From Aliivibrio sp. 1S175 (GTDB taxonomy: Bacteria; Pseudomonadota; Gammaproteobacteria; Enterobacterales; Vibrionaceae): a DNA stretch of 64,000 nucleotides. The notes beneath the pieces are model-generated. The model was given only the letters and a program-made list of their open reading frames with translations. It did not search any database and was not told the origin of the DNA. The translations under genes and the position numbers were made by a program. The stretch spans positions 372,001 through 436,000 of the forward strand of contig NZ_MAJS01000079.1 of the NCBI RefSeq assembly GCF_001690985.1, in the 5' to 3' direction. How positions within the stretch are numbered: the first letter of the stretch is position 1; every line of letters begins with the position of its first letter. This document shows, in pieces, positions 27,286 to 36,407 of this stretch.

Positions 27286-28209
27286 CTACTGGTTATCAAT
27301 GAGTAAGGATTGAAGAATTTTTTTTAACCACAACACGGTTGGGCTATTTCTATTTTTGTGGTGATAATAAGCACAAACCTTTGGGTTAATATCTTGATTA
27401 TCAAATAGTATTTTAAGGCTTCGTAGCGGTCTATTATGTTCGATATCTAAGAATTTAGACGCAGGAAACATCATGTCAGAGTTATTAACGACATCAAGAA
27501 CGGCTGATGGTAATTCAGATCTAAAACCAATTTTTGCTTCTAAACCTTTAATTTTTAATATTTTTTCAGCTAAAGATTGATGAGAATTCCAATCAACAGC
27601 GATAATGGTTGCAAGCTCGAAATGAAAACCATCTTTCACTTCAATACTATTTCCTTTATAAGGATGATCTTTTCTTACATAGCCAGTAAAACGATCTTGA
27701 GCAATTGGTTTTTGAATTAATTCTTTTGGTGCATGGCCTATTTCATAATTAAGGCCTAATTGAACTTCATCATTGATGATGTCGATCATTGTTGATTTAG
27801 ACCAATTTAATAATTGCACTTGAACATTGGGAGCCTCAGCTCTGATTGCTTGAAATAACTTATTGGCAATGGCACTTAAAAGAAAAGGAGATAGCGCCAG
27901 TTTGATAACGCCTTCAAGTTTTTTAGGATCAAACTCATTACTTTCGTTTAATGTGGAAGAAAGTTCATCAAGTATTGGTGAGATGCTTTCAGCCAATTGA
28001 TTTGCATATTCAGTCGCTCGAAGTCCATGATGGGTTTTTACAAATAACTCATCACCAAAATGATCTCGTAAACGCTGCAGAGCTTTACTGATAGCAGGCT
28101 GAGATACAAATAGGCGATCAGAGGCTTTTCGCATATTTCTTTCTTGATGAAGAACGATAAATGTTCTCAATAAGTTTAAATCTAATGTGGCGAATAGATC
28201 TTTTGCCAT
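27286..28209 (-). CDS. LysR-family transcriptional regulator
   Basis: 307 residues. The N-terminal winged helix-turn-helix is clear (LDLNLLRTFIVLHQERNMRKASDRLFVSQPAISKALQRLRDHFGDELFVK, residues about 9-58), followed by the linker helix and a periplasmic-binding-protein-like effector domain (about 95-300). It resembles the NodD/LeuO-like branch, judged from the LDLNLLRTF start. The effector is unknown. It is divergent from the barrel gene at 28342, the usual arrangement for a LysR regulator and its target. Confidence 0.9.
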   Translation of the reverse strand: MAKDLFATLDLNLLRTFIVLHQERNMRKASDRLFVSQPAISKALQRLRDHFGDELFVKTHHGLRATEYANQLAESISPILDELSSTLNESNEFDPKKLEGVIKLALSPFLLSAIANKLFQAIRAEAPNVQVQLLNWSKSTMIDIINDEVQLGLNYEIGHAPKELIQKPIAQDRFTGYVRKDHPYKGNSIEVKDGFHFELATIIAVDWNSHQSLAEKILKIKGLEAKIGFRSELPSAVLDVVNNSDMMFPASKFLDIEHNRPLRSLKILFDNQDINPKVCAYYHHKNRNSPTVLWLKKILQSLLIDNQ

Positions 28210-28341
28210 GGTGAATTATTTCCTTATAAAGTCTGAACTATTTAGTAACTCTTCACGCTTCCTTCACGAACTTCCCTCTATAGTACCCACATAACGAATT
28301 AAGACCAAGCTTAACCCCATGACTATAGGATTGTATTTATA

Positions 28342-28980
28342 ATGAAAAAGTATCTATTTCTACTAATGGCAGCAACATCAACAACGGCATTTTCTGCACC
28401 ATACGTAGGTTTAGAATATGGCGTAACAAACATGAATCACGATTACTCAACGACTTTTTCAGAGACTGCTGGAGATGTAACATTAACTCCTGATGATTCA
28501 AACTCTGCGTTTGGTGGCTTTGTTGGTTATCGTTTTAACGATTTTGGTTTAGAGTTAGGTTATAAGAAATTTGAGAGTGATGATTCTCGTAGTAAAACAA
28601 TAAATTATAATCCACCAGTAGAAACTGAGCGCGAATGGAATGCTGATTTAGATGCGACTCAATTTACATTTAAACCAGTGTATTTTTATAATTTTAATGA
28701 GAAATTACAATTAAAAACCGGTCTAGGTTTAACGTATACCCAATATAAATACGACTCATCAGCATATACAGAAACAGAAAATGATTTAACAGATCAAGAG
28801 TCAATTTCTGATCATGAACACGGAGCATCTAAATCAGAAAGTGTATTTGGTGCTATCGCAAGCGTAGGTGTTGAGTACATGGTGATGCCAAGCTTAGCTT
28901 TAGGTGCATCAGCAAGCTATCAAGTAGATAGTATTGCTAATTCAACGTCGTTCATGTTGAGTTCAGCTTACTACTTTTAA
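28342..28980 (+). CDS. Outer-membrane beta-barrel protein
   Basis: 212 residues with a signal peptide (MKKYLFLLMAATSTTAFSA) and an OmpA-like/OmpW-like small barrel: PYVGLEYGVTNMNHDY, FGGFVGYRFNDFGLELGYKKF, LKTGLGLTYTQYKY, SVFGAIASVGVEYMV, ending SSAYYF with C-terminal Phe. The acidic loop TETENDLTDQESISDHEHG probably lies outside the cell. AcfA-like colonisation-factor proteins of vibrios have this size and layout, but I cannot assign it. The divergent LysR regulator upstream is its likely controller. An OB-fold stress protein gene follows after 40 bp. Confidence 0.78.
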   Translation: MKKYLFLLMAATSTTAFSAPYVGLEYGVTNMNHDYSTTFSETAGDVTLTPDDSNSAFGGFVGYRFNDFGLELGYKKFESDDSRSKTINYNPPVETEREWNADLDATQFTFKPVYFYNFNEKLQLKTGLGLTYTQYKYDSSAYTETENDLTDQESISDHEHGASKSESVFGAIASVGVEYMVMPSLALGASASYQVDSIANSTSFMLSSAYYF

Positions 28981-29020
28981 TATGTAGTTATAGAAGTTAA
29001 TCATATTTGGAAATAATAAA

Positions 29021-29386
29021 ATGAAAAAAATTGTATTAGTAAGTGCATTAGTATTGGCGTCAACAGGTGCGTTCGCAGCTCAAAACACTCAAGTAGCTAA
29101 AGGCGGATTTTCTGGCCCAAGCGCAGTGACTGTAAATACTGTTCAAATAGCTCAAGAAGCAAAAGATGATACTCCAGTAACACTAACAGGTTATATTGTT
29201 GCTTCATTAGGTGATGAAGAGTATCAATTTAAAGATGCAACAGGTGAGATGATTGTTGAGATTGATCACCGTGATTGGAATGGTATTGAAGCAACACCTG
29301 AAACAAAATTAGTGATTCAAGGTGAAGTAGATAAAGAGTGGAAACACACTGCAATTGACGTAAATACTGTGCAGTTAGCAAAATAA
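29021..29386 (+). CDS. YgiW/YdeI-type periplasmic OB-fold protein
   Basis: 121 residues: a signal peptide (MKKIVLVSALVLASTGAFA), then the bacterial OB-fold (BOF) domain with GGFSGPSAVTVNTVQIAQEAKDDTPVTLTGYIV and the motif FKDATGEMIVEIDHRDWNG. Homologues YgiW and YdeI of enteric bacteria are periplasmic proteins linked to stress tolerance and to resistance to antimicrobial peptides. It follows the barrel gene by 40 bp with its own ribosome-binding region and shares its orientation, so co-transcription is likely. A strong terminator follows. Confidence 0.88.
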   Translation: MKKIVLVSALVLASTGAFAAQNTQVAKGGFSGPSAVTVNTVQIAQEAKDDTPVTLTGYIVASLGDEEYQFKDATGEMIVEIDHRDWNGIEATPETKLVIQGEVDKEWKHTAIDVNTVQLAK

Positions 29387-29410
29387 CTTTTCTACAGACC
29401 CAAAAATAGA

Positions 29411-29442
29411 AAAGGCCAGAAGATAATCTCTGGCCTTTTTAT
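29411..29442 (+). terminator. Terminator after the OB-fold protein gene
   Basis: Perfect AAAGGCCAGA/TCTGGCCTTT stem with an eight-nt loop and T5. It also sits just before the end of the convergent cutC gene. Confidence 0.88.
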
Positions 29443-29456
29443 TAGCATTTTTAAAT

Positions 29457-30200
29457 TTATTTAATATTTTGTCTTACCGCATCGATTTTTTTAGCGTCAG
29501 TCACTGGGACAATAAAATCATCCAAATCTCCAGTTCCCATTTTAACGCCATCTAATACTAACTTCATTTTACTTGGACGAGTTGATTTTCCGGATAAGTG
29601 GATCTCAGTGATACCCGTCTTTTCAATTATCTCTTTCGCATTTTCAGCAGTGACACCAGCACCTGCTAATATTTCAAAGCGTCCATTAGCTAGTTTTACC
29701 ATTTCAGATAGAACATCAATACCATCATAAGCATTTGCTGCTAGACCAGAGGTAAGTATGCGCTCACAACCTAGCTCTGCAATGTTTTCAATTGCTTTTT
29801 TATAATTAGAACATTGGTCAACAGCGCGATGAAAAGTCACACCCAAATCATTGTCATTGGCTATTTTCATTAAGCGAGTAGACAGTGGCATATCAATATC
29901 GCCATTAGCTTTTAATACGCCAAAAACTACCCCTTGTAAGCCGGCTAATTTTGCTGCATGAATATCCTCAATCATTGCCGAGATATCGTCGTTGTCATAT
30001 AGAAAATCTCCTTGGCGAGGACGGATCATCGCATAAACAGGAATAGAGGAGATAGCTGCTGCTTTTTTCATGAAACCAAAGCTGGGAGTAAGCCCACCCA
30101 ATGCAAGAGAGGAGCATAGTTCAATGCGATCTGCGCCACCATTAATAGCATTATGCAGTGATTCTAAGTTATCGATACAGACTTCAATTTTAATAGACAT
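29457..30200 (-). CDS. cutC: CutC family protein
   Basis: 247-residue TIM-barrel protein of the CutC family ([37 protein letters not shown], then [15 protein letters not shown] and [10 protein letters not shown]). CutC was linked to copper tolerance in E. coli. Later work attributes part of that phenotype to a neighbouring small RNA, so the copper role is uncertain. It contains the GLTPS and MIRPR motifs common to the family. It is monocistronic and converges with the OB-fold gene. Confidence 0.9.
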   Translation of the reverse strand: MSIKIEVCIDNLESLHNAINGGADRIELCSSLALGGLTPSFGFMKKAAAISSIPVYAMIRPRQGDFLYDNDDISAMIEDIHAAKLAGLQGVVFGVLKANGDIDMPLSTRLMKIANDNDLGVTFHRAVDQCSNYKKAIENIAELGCERILTSGLAANAYDGIDVLSEMVKLANGRFEILAGAGVTAENAKEIIEKTGITEIHLSGKSTRPSKMKLVLDGVKMGTGDLDDFIVPVTDAKKIDAVRQNIK

Positions 30201-30292
30201 GATGGGTAAACAAAAATAATTGATAATAGAACAGTTTACGGGATATTTGATTTTAGATGTGTGAAGAGAGCGTCAGAATTACGAGCTAGAAT

Positions 30293-30326
30293 AAAGAAAA
30301 AAGCCCTGAAGAAAACTTCAGGGCTT
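30293..30326 (-). terminator. Terminator of the peroxiredoxin gene
   Basis: Minus strand: AAGCCCTGAAG/CTTCAGGGCTT perfect 11-bp stem with a GAAA-type loop, followed by TTTTTTCTTT. It lies about 125 bp past the peroxiredoxin stop. Confidence 0.85.
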
Positions 30327-30392
30327 TTAGTATTAGGCAAACTTTCTGATTTTAGGCTACTGCGTTTATACGCTTTTAATATTCTAGCCACA

Positions 30393-30440
30393 TGCACCGT
30401 TGAGCGTAGGTGCATTCGAGTACTTTGATGTAAAGTACTC
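30393..30440. repeat. Two hairpins between peroxiredoxin stop and its terminator
   Basis: TGCACC/GGTGCA (30393-30412) and perfect 9-bp arms GAGTACTTT (30418-30426) and AAAGTACTC (30432-30440) lie side by side in the peroxiredoxin 3' untranslated region. They are not terminators because they lack T-runs. mRNA stabilisation or a processed 3' RNA is possible. Confidence 0.55.
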
Positions 30441-30451
30441 TATGTCAGCAA

Positions 30452-31060
30452 TTACTTGCTTAGGTCGTCAGCGTGTTCAGATAGGAATGCTGCAACACCT
30501 TGTGGAGATGCGTCCATACCTGCTTTGCCTTCTTCCCATTGTGCTGGACAAACTTCACCATTCTTCTCGTGGAAGTTTAGTGCGTCAACCATACGTAGCA
30601 TTTCGTCGATGTTACGACCTAGTGGAAGATCGTTAACCACTTGGTGACGTACAAGGCCGTCAGAATCGATTAGGAAAGAACCACGGAAAGCAACACCAGC
30701 TTCTGGATGCTCAACGTCGTATGCTTTACAGATTTCGTGCTTAACGTCAGCAACTAGAGGGTATTTAACTGGACCAATACCGCCATCTTCGATAGCCGTG
30801 TTACGCCATGCGTTGTGAGAGAATTGTGAATCGATAGAGATACCGATTACTTCCGCGCCTTTAGCTTGGAAATCAGCTAGACGGTTGTCAAAAGCGATTA
30901 GCTCTGAAGGACAAACGAAAGTGAAGTCTAGTGGGTAGAAAAATACTACCGCAGTCTTACCTTTAGTGAATTCTTTGAAGTTGAAGCTATCAACGATCTC
31001 GCCGTTACCTAGAACAGCTGCAGCAGTAAAGTCTGGTGCTTGACGACCTACTAGTACCAT
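30452..31060 (-). CDS. Typical 2-Cys peroxiredoxin
   Basis: 202-residue thiol peroxidase of the AhpC/Prx1 group that reduces hydrogen peroxide and organic peroxides. The peroxidatic Cys50 is in DFTFVCPSEL and the resolving Cys171 in GEVCPAQWEEG. The GGIGP motif (residues about 92-96) and the C-terminal helix are those of overoxidation-sensitive 2-Cys enzymes. It is divergent from an OxyR-like gene with a 130-bp gap, the expected arrangement for an OxyR target. It is likely reduced by thioredoxin, since no ahpF lies beside it. Confidence 0.93.
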   Translation of the reverse strand: MVLVGRQAPDFTAAAVLGNGEIVDSFNFKEFTKGKTAVVFFYPLDFTFVCPSELIAFDNRLADFQAKGAEVIGISIDSQFSHNAWRNTAIEDGGIGPVKYPLVADVKHEICKAYDVEHPEAGVAFRGSFLIDSDGLVRHQVVNDLPLGRNIDEMLRMVDALNFHEKNGEVCPAQWEEGKAGMDASPQGVAAFLSEHADDLSK

Positions 31061-31190
31061 TTTTGAATCTCCTAAAAATTAGATTTTCCAAACTTCATGT
31101 TTGGCTTTATGTTTCAACAGGACAAACTATAGTACAAAAGGTATGATTGAAAAAAGCGAATTAAATAGATGGATGTAATCGAGAAAAGCG

Positions 31191-32090
31191 ATGACTAAAT
31201 GGCCTTCATTAAAACAGTTACACTATTTTATTACCTTACATGAAACTCGCCATTTTGGTGAAGCAGCAGAAAAGTGCTTTGTGAGCCAATCAACATTAAG
31301 TAAAGGAATACAAAACCTTGAAGAGCTGATTGGTTGTCCATTGTATGAGCGTGATAAAAAAACATTAATATTTACCCCTATTGGGGAAAGGGTGGTGGCT
31401 CAAGGGAGAGAACTTTTAGCAAAAGGACAAGATTTAATAGAACTTGGGTCTTTGTGTCAGGGTGACACAATGCAAGGACAGCTTCGTGTTGGATGCATTC
31501 CTACGATAGCCCCTTTTTTATTATGTGATTTAGTACAAGAGGTAAATAAGAGTTACCCGCAGTTAACCTTATTATTAAGGGAAGATACAACAACGAACCT
31601 TTTAGCTGCACTAAGACAAGGGCAGTTAGATGTATTAATCCTTGCCTTGCCGGTTGATATAGCAGGAATGGACAGTTTAGTGGTTGGCTCTGATCCATTT
31701 AAAATGGTGATCAGTAAAGATCAAGTGAACTCAATTTCGACGCCTATTCGTTATGATGAGTTGCCTGATGAATTTGTTTTCTTATTAGAGAAAGAGCACT
31801 GTTTAACAGAACACGCGGTTTCTGCTTGTAAGTTAACGAGTAAAGAGAAAATAAACCCCTTTACAGCAACGAGCCTACACACACTCGTCCAAATGGTCGC
31901 GAATGGCTTGGGAACTACGTTTATTCCTCAAATGGCAATAAAGCATGGTTTGTTAGATAACCAAAACTTGGTTGTAGTTGAGCCGCCAGGTCAAGAGGCA
32001 TCAAGAGATATCGGTTTAGTTTGGAGACCAAGTTCATCTCGCTTACAAGCTTTTCATCAGCTAGCGGATGTCGTAAAAGGCATATTATAG
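31191..32090 (+). CDS. oxyR: OxyR-like LysR-family redox regulator
   Basis: 299 residues with a LysR helix-turn-helix (LKQLHYFITLHETRHFGEAAEKCFVSQSTLSKGIQNLEELIG, about 7-50) and the OxyR-type effector domain. The two redox cysteines are conserved as Cys204 and Cys213 in EHCLTEHAVSAC, with the same nine-residue spacing as Cys199 and Cys208 of E. coli OxyR. ATSLHTLVQMVANGLGTTFIP also matches OxyR. Its divergent neighbour is a peroxiredoxin gene. This supports a peroxide sensor. The overall sequence has drifted from E. coli, so other OxyR paralogues may exist elsewhere in the genome. Confidence 0.85.
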   Translation: MTKWPSLKQLHYFITLHETRHFGEAAEKCFVSQSTLSKGIQNLEELIGCPLYERDKKTLIFTPIGERVVAQGRELLAKGQDLIELGSLCQGDTMQGQLRVGCIPTIAPFLLCDLVQEVNKSYPQLTLLLREDTTTNLLAALRQGQLDVLILALPVDIAGMDSLVVGSDPFKMVISKDQVNSISTPIRYDELPDEFVFLLEKEHCLTEHAVSACKLTSKEKINPFTATSLHTLVQMVANGLGTTFIPQMAIKHGLLDNQNLVVVEPPGQEASRDIGLVWRPSSSRLQAFHQLADVVKGIL

Positions 32091-32263
32091 TTTTATGATC
32101 ACATTTTAAGGCGCTTATTTATTTTTATAGATAGGCGCTTTCTACTTTTGAATAATAGGGTGATTAGTGACCACCTTCGCACTTCTTTATATTTATTTTA
32201 AAACAGATCTGACCAGTTAATCCCCTTTCTTCTTGTTGTATATCGTCACTTTCTTATAGTCAC

Positions 32264-32279
32264 TCGTTTAATTAAACGA
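32264..32279. promoter_or_regulatory. 16-bp palindrome upstream of aceB
   Basis: TCGTTTAATTAAACGA is a perfect palindrome of operator size, about 160 bp before the promoter. The binding protein is unknown. Confidence 0.4.
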
Positions 32280-32335
32280 ACCTTTCTCTTTTTTTAATTC
32301 TATCCCCCTGTTTTCTTTGTGAAATTAAAACTGTG

Positions 32336-32387
32336 AATTTTACATGTTCAATTTTACAAGTTTAATTTGTGTAATTTTACTACGTTT
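32336..32387. repeat. Tandem 14-bp repeats upstream of aceB
   Basis: Two abutting copies, AATTTTACATGTTC (32336-32349) and AATTTTACAAGTTT (32350-32363), and a third AATTTTACTACGTTT (32373-32387) after nine bases. All share AATTTTAC. The array ends about 50 bp before the -35 element, a common place for activator or repressor binding. The bound factor cannot be told from the sequence. Confidence 0.55.
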
Positions 32388-32438
32388 TTATCAGATCATT
32401 TGCCTGCTTGTTTGTTATCGAAATGTAAAAAATAAATT

Positions 32439-32467
32439 TTGACAATTATCTTTATAGAGCATTTACT
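32439..32467 (+). promoter_or_regulatory. Sigma-70 promoter of aceBA
   Basis: TTGACA (32439-32444) is a perfect -35. After a 17-bp spacer TTTACT (32462-32467) matches the -10 consensus at four of six positions. Confidence 0.6.
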
Positions 32468-32664
32468 CATAACTCGAGTTGCTTAGTTTTACGGACATAT
32501 TATTGAAAATTCAAGGCAATGTTAGCCTTTAGTAGGGGTTGTAATTGATACGCTCTTTCGAGAATGTAATAGACGTAAGCAACAAGAACGACAAATAGGA
32601 TGAAACATGAATACTAAATCGTAGTGTTTTAGTTACAAATGTAATTTTGCCGGAGGCGCAAACC

Positions 32665-34269
32665 ATGACTGATACCATGACAACCACAGAAAAAAAAATA
32701 TCCATTGTTGGCGCTGAGTTGCCACAAGTAAAAGAAGTGTTAAGCGCTGGGGCTGTCCGTTTTTTAACTCATGTGGTTGAAAAGTTTGCCCACCGAATTC
32801 CTGAGCTTTTAGACACACGCCAAGTGCGCCAACGAAAAATAGATGCAGGTCAATTGCCCGATTTTTTATCTGAGACTCGGTCTATTCGTGAATCAGAATG
32901 GAGCATTCAAGGGATTCCTGCCGATCTTCAAGACAGACGAGTAGAGATCACTGGACCGACTGATAGAAAAATGGTGATTAATGCTTTGAATGCCAATGTA
33001 AAAGTATTCATGGCAGATTTTGAAGATTCATTAGCTCCCTCATGGGAGGCGGTACTTGATGGACAGATTAATCTGAGAGATGCAATGAACGGCACTATTC
33101 AATACACCAATCCTCAAACTCAAAAGGTATATCAATTAAAACAAGATCCAGCGGTACTGATTTGCCGTGTCCGTGGTCTACACCTTCCTGAAAAACATGT
33201 GTTGTTTAATGGTGTTCCTATTCCTGGAGCTTTATTTGATTTTGCCCTTTATTTTTATCACAACTACCAAACGTCATTAAAGAAAGGCAGTGGACCTTAT
33301 TTTTACCTACCAAAATTACAAGCCTACCAAGAAGCGGCGTGGTGGAGTGACGTATTCAGTTTTGCTGAGCGAGAATTTGGATTGAAACAAGGGACGATTA
33401 AAGCGACCGTTCTTATTGAAACCTTGCCAGCTGTATTTGAAATGGATGAAATTCTGTACAGCTTAAAAGAACACATTGTGGGACTGAATTGTGGTCGATG
33501 GGATTACATTTTTAGCTACATTAAAACACTTAAAAATCATCCTGACCGAGTTTTGCCAGATCGCCAAGTGGTGACGATGGAAAAACCGTTTCTAAATTCT
33601 TATTCACGTCTATTGATCAGAACATGTCACAGAAGAGGAGCATTTGCGATGGGAGGAATGGCCGCCTTTATTCCATCAAAAGATCCGGTAAAAAATGATT
33701 GGGTACTAAATAAAATTCAAACGGATAAATCATTAGAAGCGAATAATGGACATGATGGAACTTGGGTTGCTCACCCTGGTTTAGCTGACACAGCAAGAGC
33801 TGAATTTGATCACGTGTTAGGCGAGCGAACCAATCAGCTAGATATCAGTCGAGAAAATGATAACCCTATTACCGCCGAAGAATTATTAGCCCCTTGTGAA
33901 GGTGAAAGAACCGAAGAGGGAATGCGTCATAACATTCGTGTCGCGGTTCAATATATTGAAGCGTGGATCACCGGTAATGGGTGTGTCCCGATTTATGGAT
34001 TAATGGAAGACGCCGCTACGGCAGAAATATCAAGAACGTCTATTTGGCAATGGATACAACATGGGAAAACATTAGATAACGGAGAAACAGTTACAGCCGA
34101 TCTATTTAGAACCATGTTACTGGAAGAGATGAAAGTAATAGAAGAGGAGTTGGGAACTGAACGTTTTGATTCGGGCCAATTTACTCAAGCTGCAAAACTG
34201 ATGGAGAAACTGACCACCAGCGATCAACTTACGGACTTTTTAACACTATCTGGCTATGAATATTTATAA
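32665..34269 (+). CDS. aceB: Malate synthase A
   Basis: 534 residues, very close in length and sequence to E. coli AceB (533). It condenses glyoxylate with acetyl-CoA to malate in the glyoxylate shunt. Recognisable blocks are [68 protein letters not shown] and [10 protein letters not shown]. The catalytic arginine (CRVRGLHLP) and acidic metal ligands ([13 protein letters not shown]) are present. The start is the ATG at 32665, placed eight bases after GGAGG. A TTG six codons upstream lies before that site and is not the start. aceA follows after 14 bp. Confidence 0.96.
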   Translation: MTDTMTTTEKKISIVGAELPQVKEVLSAGAVRFLTHVVEKFAHRIPELLDTRQVRQRKIDAGQLPDFLSETRSIRESEWSIQGIPADLQDRRVEITGPTDRKMVINALNANVKVFMADFEDSLAPSWEAVLDGQINLRDAMNGTIQYTNPQTQKVYQLKQDPAVLICRVRGLHLPEKHVLFNGVPIPGALFDFALYFYHNYQTSLKKGSGPYFYLPKLQAYQEAAWWSDVFSFAEREFGLKQGTIKATVLIETLPAVFEMDEILYSLKEHIVGLNCGRWDYIFSYIKTLKNHPDRVLPDRQVVTMEKPFLNSYSRLLIRTCHRRGAFAMGGMAAFIPSKDPVKNDWVLNKIQTDKSLEANNGHDGTWVAHPGLADTARAEFDHVLGERTNQLDISRENDNPITAEELLAPCEGERTEEGMRHNIRVAVQYIEAWITGNGCVPIYGLMEDAATAEISRTSIWQWIQHGKTLDNGETVTADLFRTMLLEEMKVIEEELGTERFDSGQFTQAAKLMEKLTTSDQLTDFLTLSGYEYL

Positions 34270-34283
34270 GAGAGGGAACTATT

Positions 34284-35612
34284 ATGACTACATTTAAACC
34301 GCAAACTCGCCAACAACAAATTGATGCACTAAAAAAAGATTGGGCTGATAACCCTCGTTGGAATGGAGTAACTCGTCCATACACAGCGGAAGAGGTAATT
34401 AACCTTCGTGGCTCTTTTGCACCAGAAAATACCATTGCTCAAAAAGGGGCTGATAGATTATGGTCGTTGGTGAATGGGTCATCTAAAAAAGGATACGTAA
34501 ACTGTCTTGGTGCCTTAACTGGTGGGCAAGCCGTTCAGCAAGCAAAAGCGGGAATTGAAGCAATTTACCTTTCAGGCTGGCAGGTCGCTGCGGATAATAA
34601 TACCGCATCAACCATGTACCCTGATCAATCATTGTATCCGGTAGATTCAGTGCCTTCAGTGGTTAAGCGTATTAATAATTCTTTCCGACGTGCAGATCAA
34701 ATTCAATGGTCAACAGGAACCCCCCCTGAAGAGGGCATTGATTATTTTCTGCCGATTGTGGCTGATGCAGAAGCGGGTTTTGGTGGCGTACTTAATGGTT
34801 ATGAATTAATGCGTAACATGATTGAATCAGGTGCTGCAGGCGTTCACTTTGAAGATCAGTTAGCATCAGTGAAAAAATGTGGTCATATGGGTGGCAAAGT
34901 ATTAGTACCAACTCAAGAAGCAGTACAAAAACTGGTTGCTGCGCGATTAGCTGCTGATGTAGCAGGAACAACAACACTCGTTATCGCAAGAACCGATGCC
35001 AATGCTGCGGATTTATTAACATCAGATTGTGATCCGTATGACCAAGAATTTATTGAAGGCGAGCGTACAGCTGAAGGTTTCTACAAAGTAACCGCAGGTA
35101 TTGACCAAGCCATCTCTCGTGGTCTGGCGTATTCACCTTATGCTGATTTAGTATGGTGTGAAACGGCAACACCGTGTTTGGAAGAAGCTCGAAAGTTTGC
35201 GGAAGCGATTCATGCAGAATATCCAGACCAACTACTGGCGTATAACTGTTCGCCATCGTTTAACTGGGAGAAAAACCTCGATTCAGAAACGATTGCGAAG
35301 TTCCAACAAGAATTGGCTGATATGGGCTATAAATACCAATTTATTACTCTAGCTGGCATTCATAGTATGTGGTTTAACATGTTTGAACTTGCTCATTCTT
35401 ATGCTCAAGGTGAAGGGATGCGTCATTATGTAGAAATGGTTCAACGTAAAGAGTTTGAATCGGCATCTAAAGGGTATACGTTCGTTGCGCATCAACAAGA
35501 AGTGGGCACAGGTTACTTTGATATAATGACTAATACCATTCAAGGTGGAAAATCGTCAGTAACCGCATTAACAGGGTCAACGGAAGAAGAGCAATTTAAA
35601 ACTAATGCGTAG
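34284..35612 (+). CDS. aceA: Isocitrate lyase
   Basis: 442 residues. Cleaves isocitrate into succinate and glyoxylate, the first step of the glyoxylate shunt that allows growth on acetate or fatty acids. The catalytic signature KKCGHMGGK is present with the active-site Cys, as are the metal-binding [12 protein letters not shown] and the [16 protein letters not shown] block. The operon aceB-aceA has a 14-bp gap and an AGAGAGGGA ribosome-binding site. The kinase aceK of the enteric operon is not seen downstream, where a terminator and a convergent gene follow. Confidence 0.97.
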   Translation: MTTFKPQTRQQQIDALKKDWADNPRWNGVTRPYTAEEVINLRGSFAPENTIAQKGADRLWSLVNGSSKKGYVNCLGALTGGQAVQQAKAGIEAIYLSGWQVAADNNTASTMYPDQSLYPVDSVPSVVKRINNSFRRADQIQWSTGTPPEEGIDYFLPIVADAEAGFGGVLNGYELMRNMIESGAAGVHFEDQLASVKKCGHMGGKVLVPTQEAVQKLVAARLAADVAGTTTLVIARTDANAADLLTSDCDPYDQEFIEGERTAEGFYKVTAGIDQAISRGLAYSPYADLVWCETATPCLEEARKFAEAIHAEYPDQLLAYNCSPSFNWEKNLDSETIAKFQQELADMGYKYQFITLAGIHSMWFNMFELAHSYAQGEGMRHYVEMVQRKEFESASKGYTFVAHQQEVGTGYFDIMTNTIQGGKSSVTALTGSTEEEQFKTNA

Positions 35613-35669
35613 TGGTCTTACGTTAATTGAATAAATTCACATAATAATAAATAGGCAACTATCACGTTT

Positions 35670-35699
35670 AGGGAGAATGGAATCTCCCTTTCTTTTTTA
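35670..35699 (+). terminator. Terminator of aceBA
   Basis: AGGGAGA/TCTCCCT perfect stem with a six-nt loop, followed by TTCTTTTTT. Confidence 0.85.
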
Positions 35700-35719
35700 T
35701 TCGCATTGAACGTTACCGT

Positions 35720-36163
35720 TTATTCATCCACTTCCATAGGATCGACCTCTTCTTGCAATTCCAATAAGTTAATTGCGATCGTCACAAAGTCTGAATCAGT
35801 AATAATTCCCACCAATTTGCCATGGTGAACAACTGGCAAGCATCCCATTTTATGTTTTTGCATAAATAATGCGGCTGATTTCAATCCACCATATGGAGAA
35901 ACACTCATGATGTTTTCATGCATTATATTATTGAGTGGAATATCTAAAGCGGATATTTCTTCCAGCGTCGGTTTTTCTAAACATGATGCTTGAGCGGATA
36001 ATAAATCACGTTGTGTCACTAATCCAATCAATGCGTGTTCAGTATCTACAATAGGTATATGTCGAATACCGTGCTCGTCCATTAATGCTTTGGCATCTTC
36101 TAATGAATGTGAACGAAGCAGGGTGTGAGGGTGAGTGGTCATCATATCATTAACGGTAAACAT
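35720..36163 (-). CDS. CBS-domain protein
   Basis: 147 residues consisting of two CBS motifs and little else: CBS1 (about 3-60, VNDMMTTHPHTLLRSHSLEDAKALMDEHGIRHIPIVD) and CBS2 (about 75-135, NIMHENIMSVSPYGGLKSAALFMQKHKMGCLPVVHHGKLVGIITDSDFV). Such tandem pairs bind adenine nucleotides and regulate partner proteins. No partner is visible nearby. It ends with an acidic tail (EEVDPMEVDE). It is convergent with aceA and divergent from queA. Confidence 0.88.
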   Translation of the reverse strand: MFTVNDMMTTHPHTLLRSHSLEDAKALMDEHGIRHIPIVDTEHALIGLVTQRDLLSAQASCLEKPTLEEISALDIPLNNIMHENIMSVSPYGGLKSAALFMQKHKMGCLPVVHHGKLVGIITDSDFVTIAINLLELQEEVDPMEVDE

Positions 36164-36407
36164 AGCGTGCTCCTGCCATTTGAATATCCTAAATTAAATA
36201 TAGAATGAGAATGAATAAAAAAGTGCGAACTAGCTAGAGGTTTGAAGAGATAAAAATATTGATGATACTTTCTCTGTTTGAAGTCAAATTCATTAATTTA
36301 AGTACGAATTTTTTTCAAAATTTGAGAGGTATATGGCTTCACCTCTTGCTATTGCTCTGAGCGTGAATATACTACTCTGTCTGCCATTTTTGATGAAGAA
36401 GTAAACC

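Larger units (their letters stand above)
32091..32664 (+). promoter_or_regulatory. aceB control region (574 bp)
   Basis: AT-rich gene-free region. It contains a 16-bp perfect palindrome (TCGTTTAATTAAACGA, 32264-32279), a tandem 14-bp repeat array at 32336-32387, and a good sigma-70 promoter at 32439-32467. A leader of about 190 nt then precedes the aceB ribosome-binding site. I see no ORF longer than about six codons with a ribosome-binding site in the leader. Confidence 0.6.

Noticed and set aside
32600-32626. Tiny ORFs (ATGAAACATGAATAC..., MKHEY and MNTKS) in the aceB leader
   Set aside because: Only five codons, weak ribosome-binding sites and no codon pattern suggesting attenuation.
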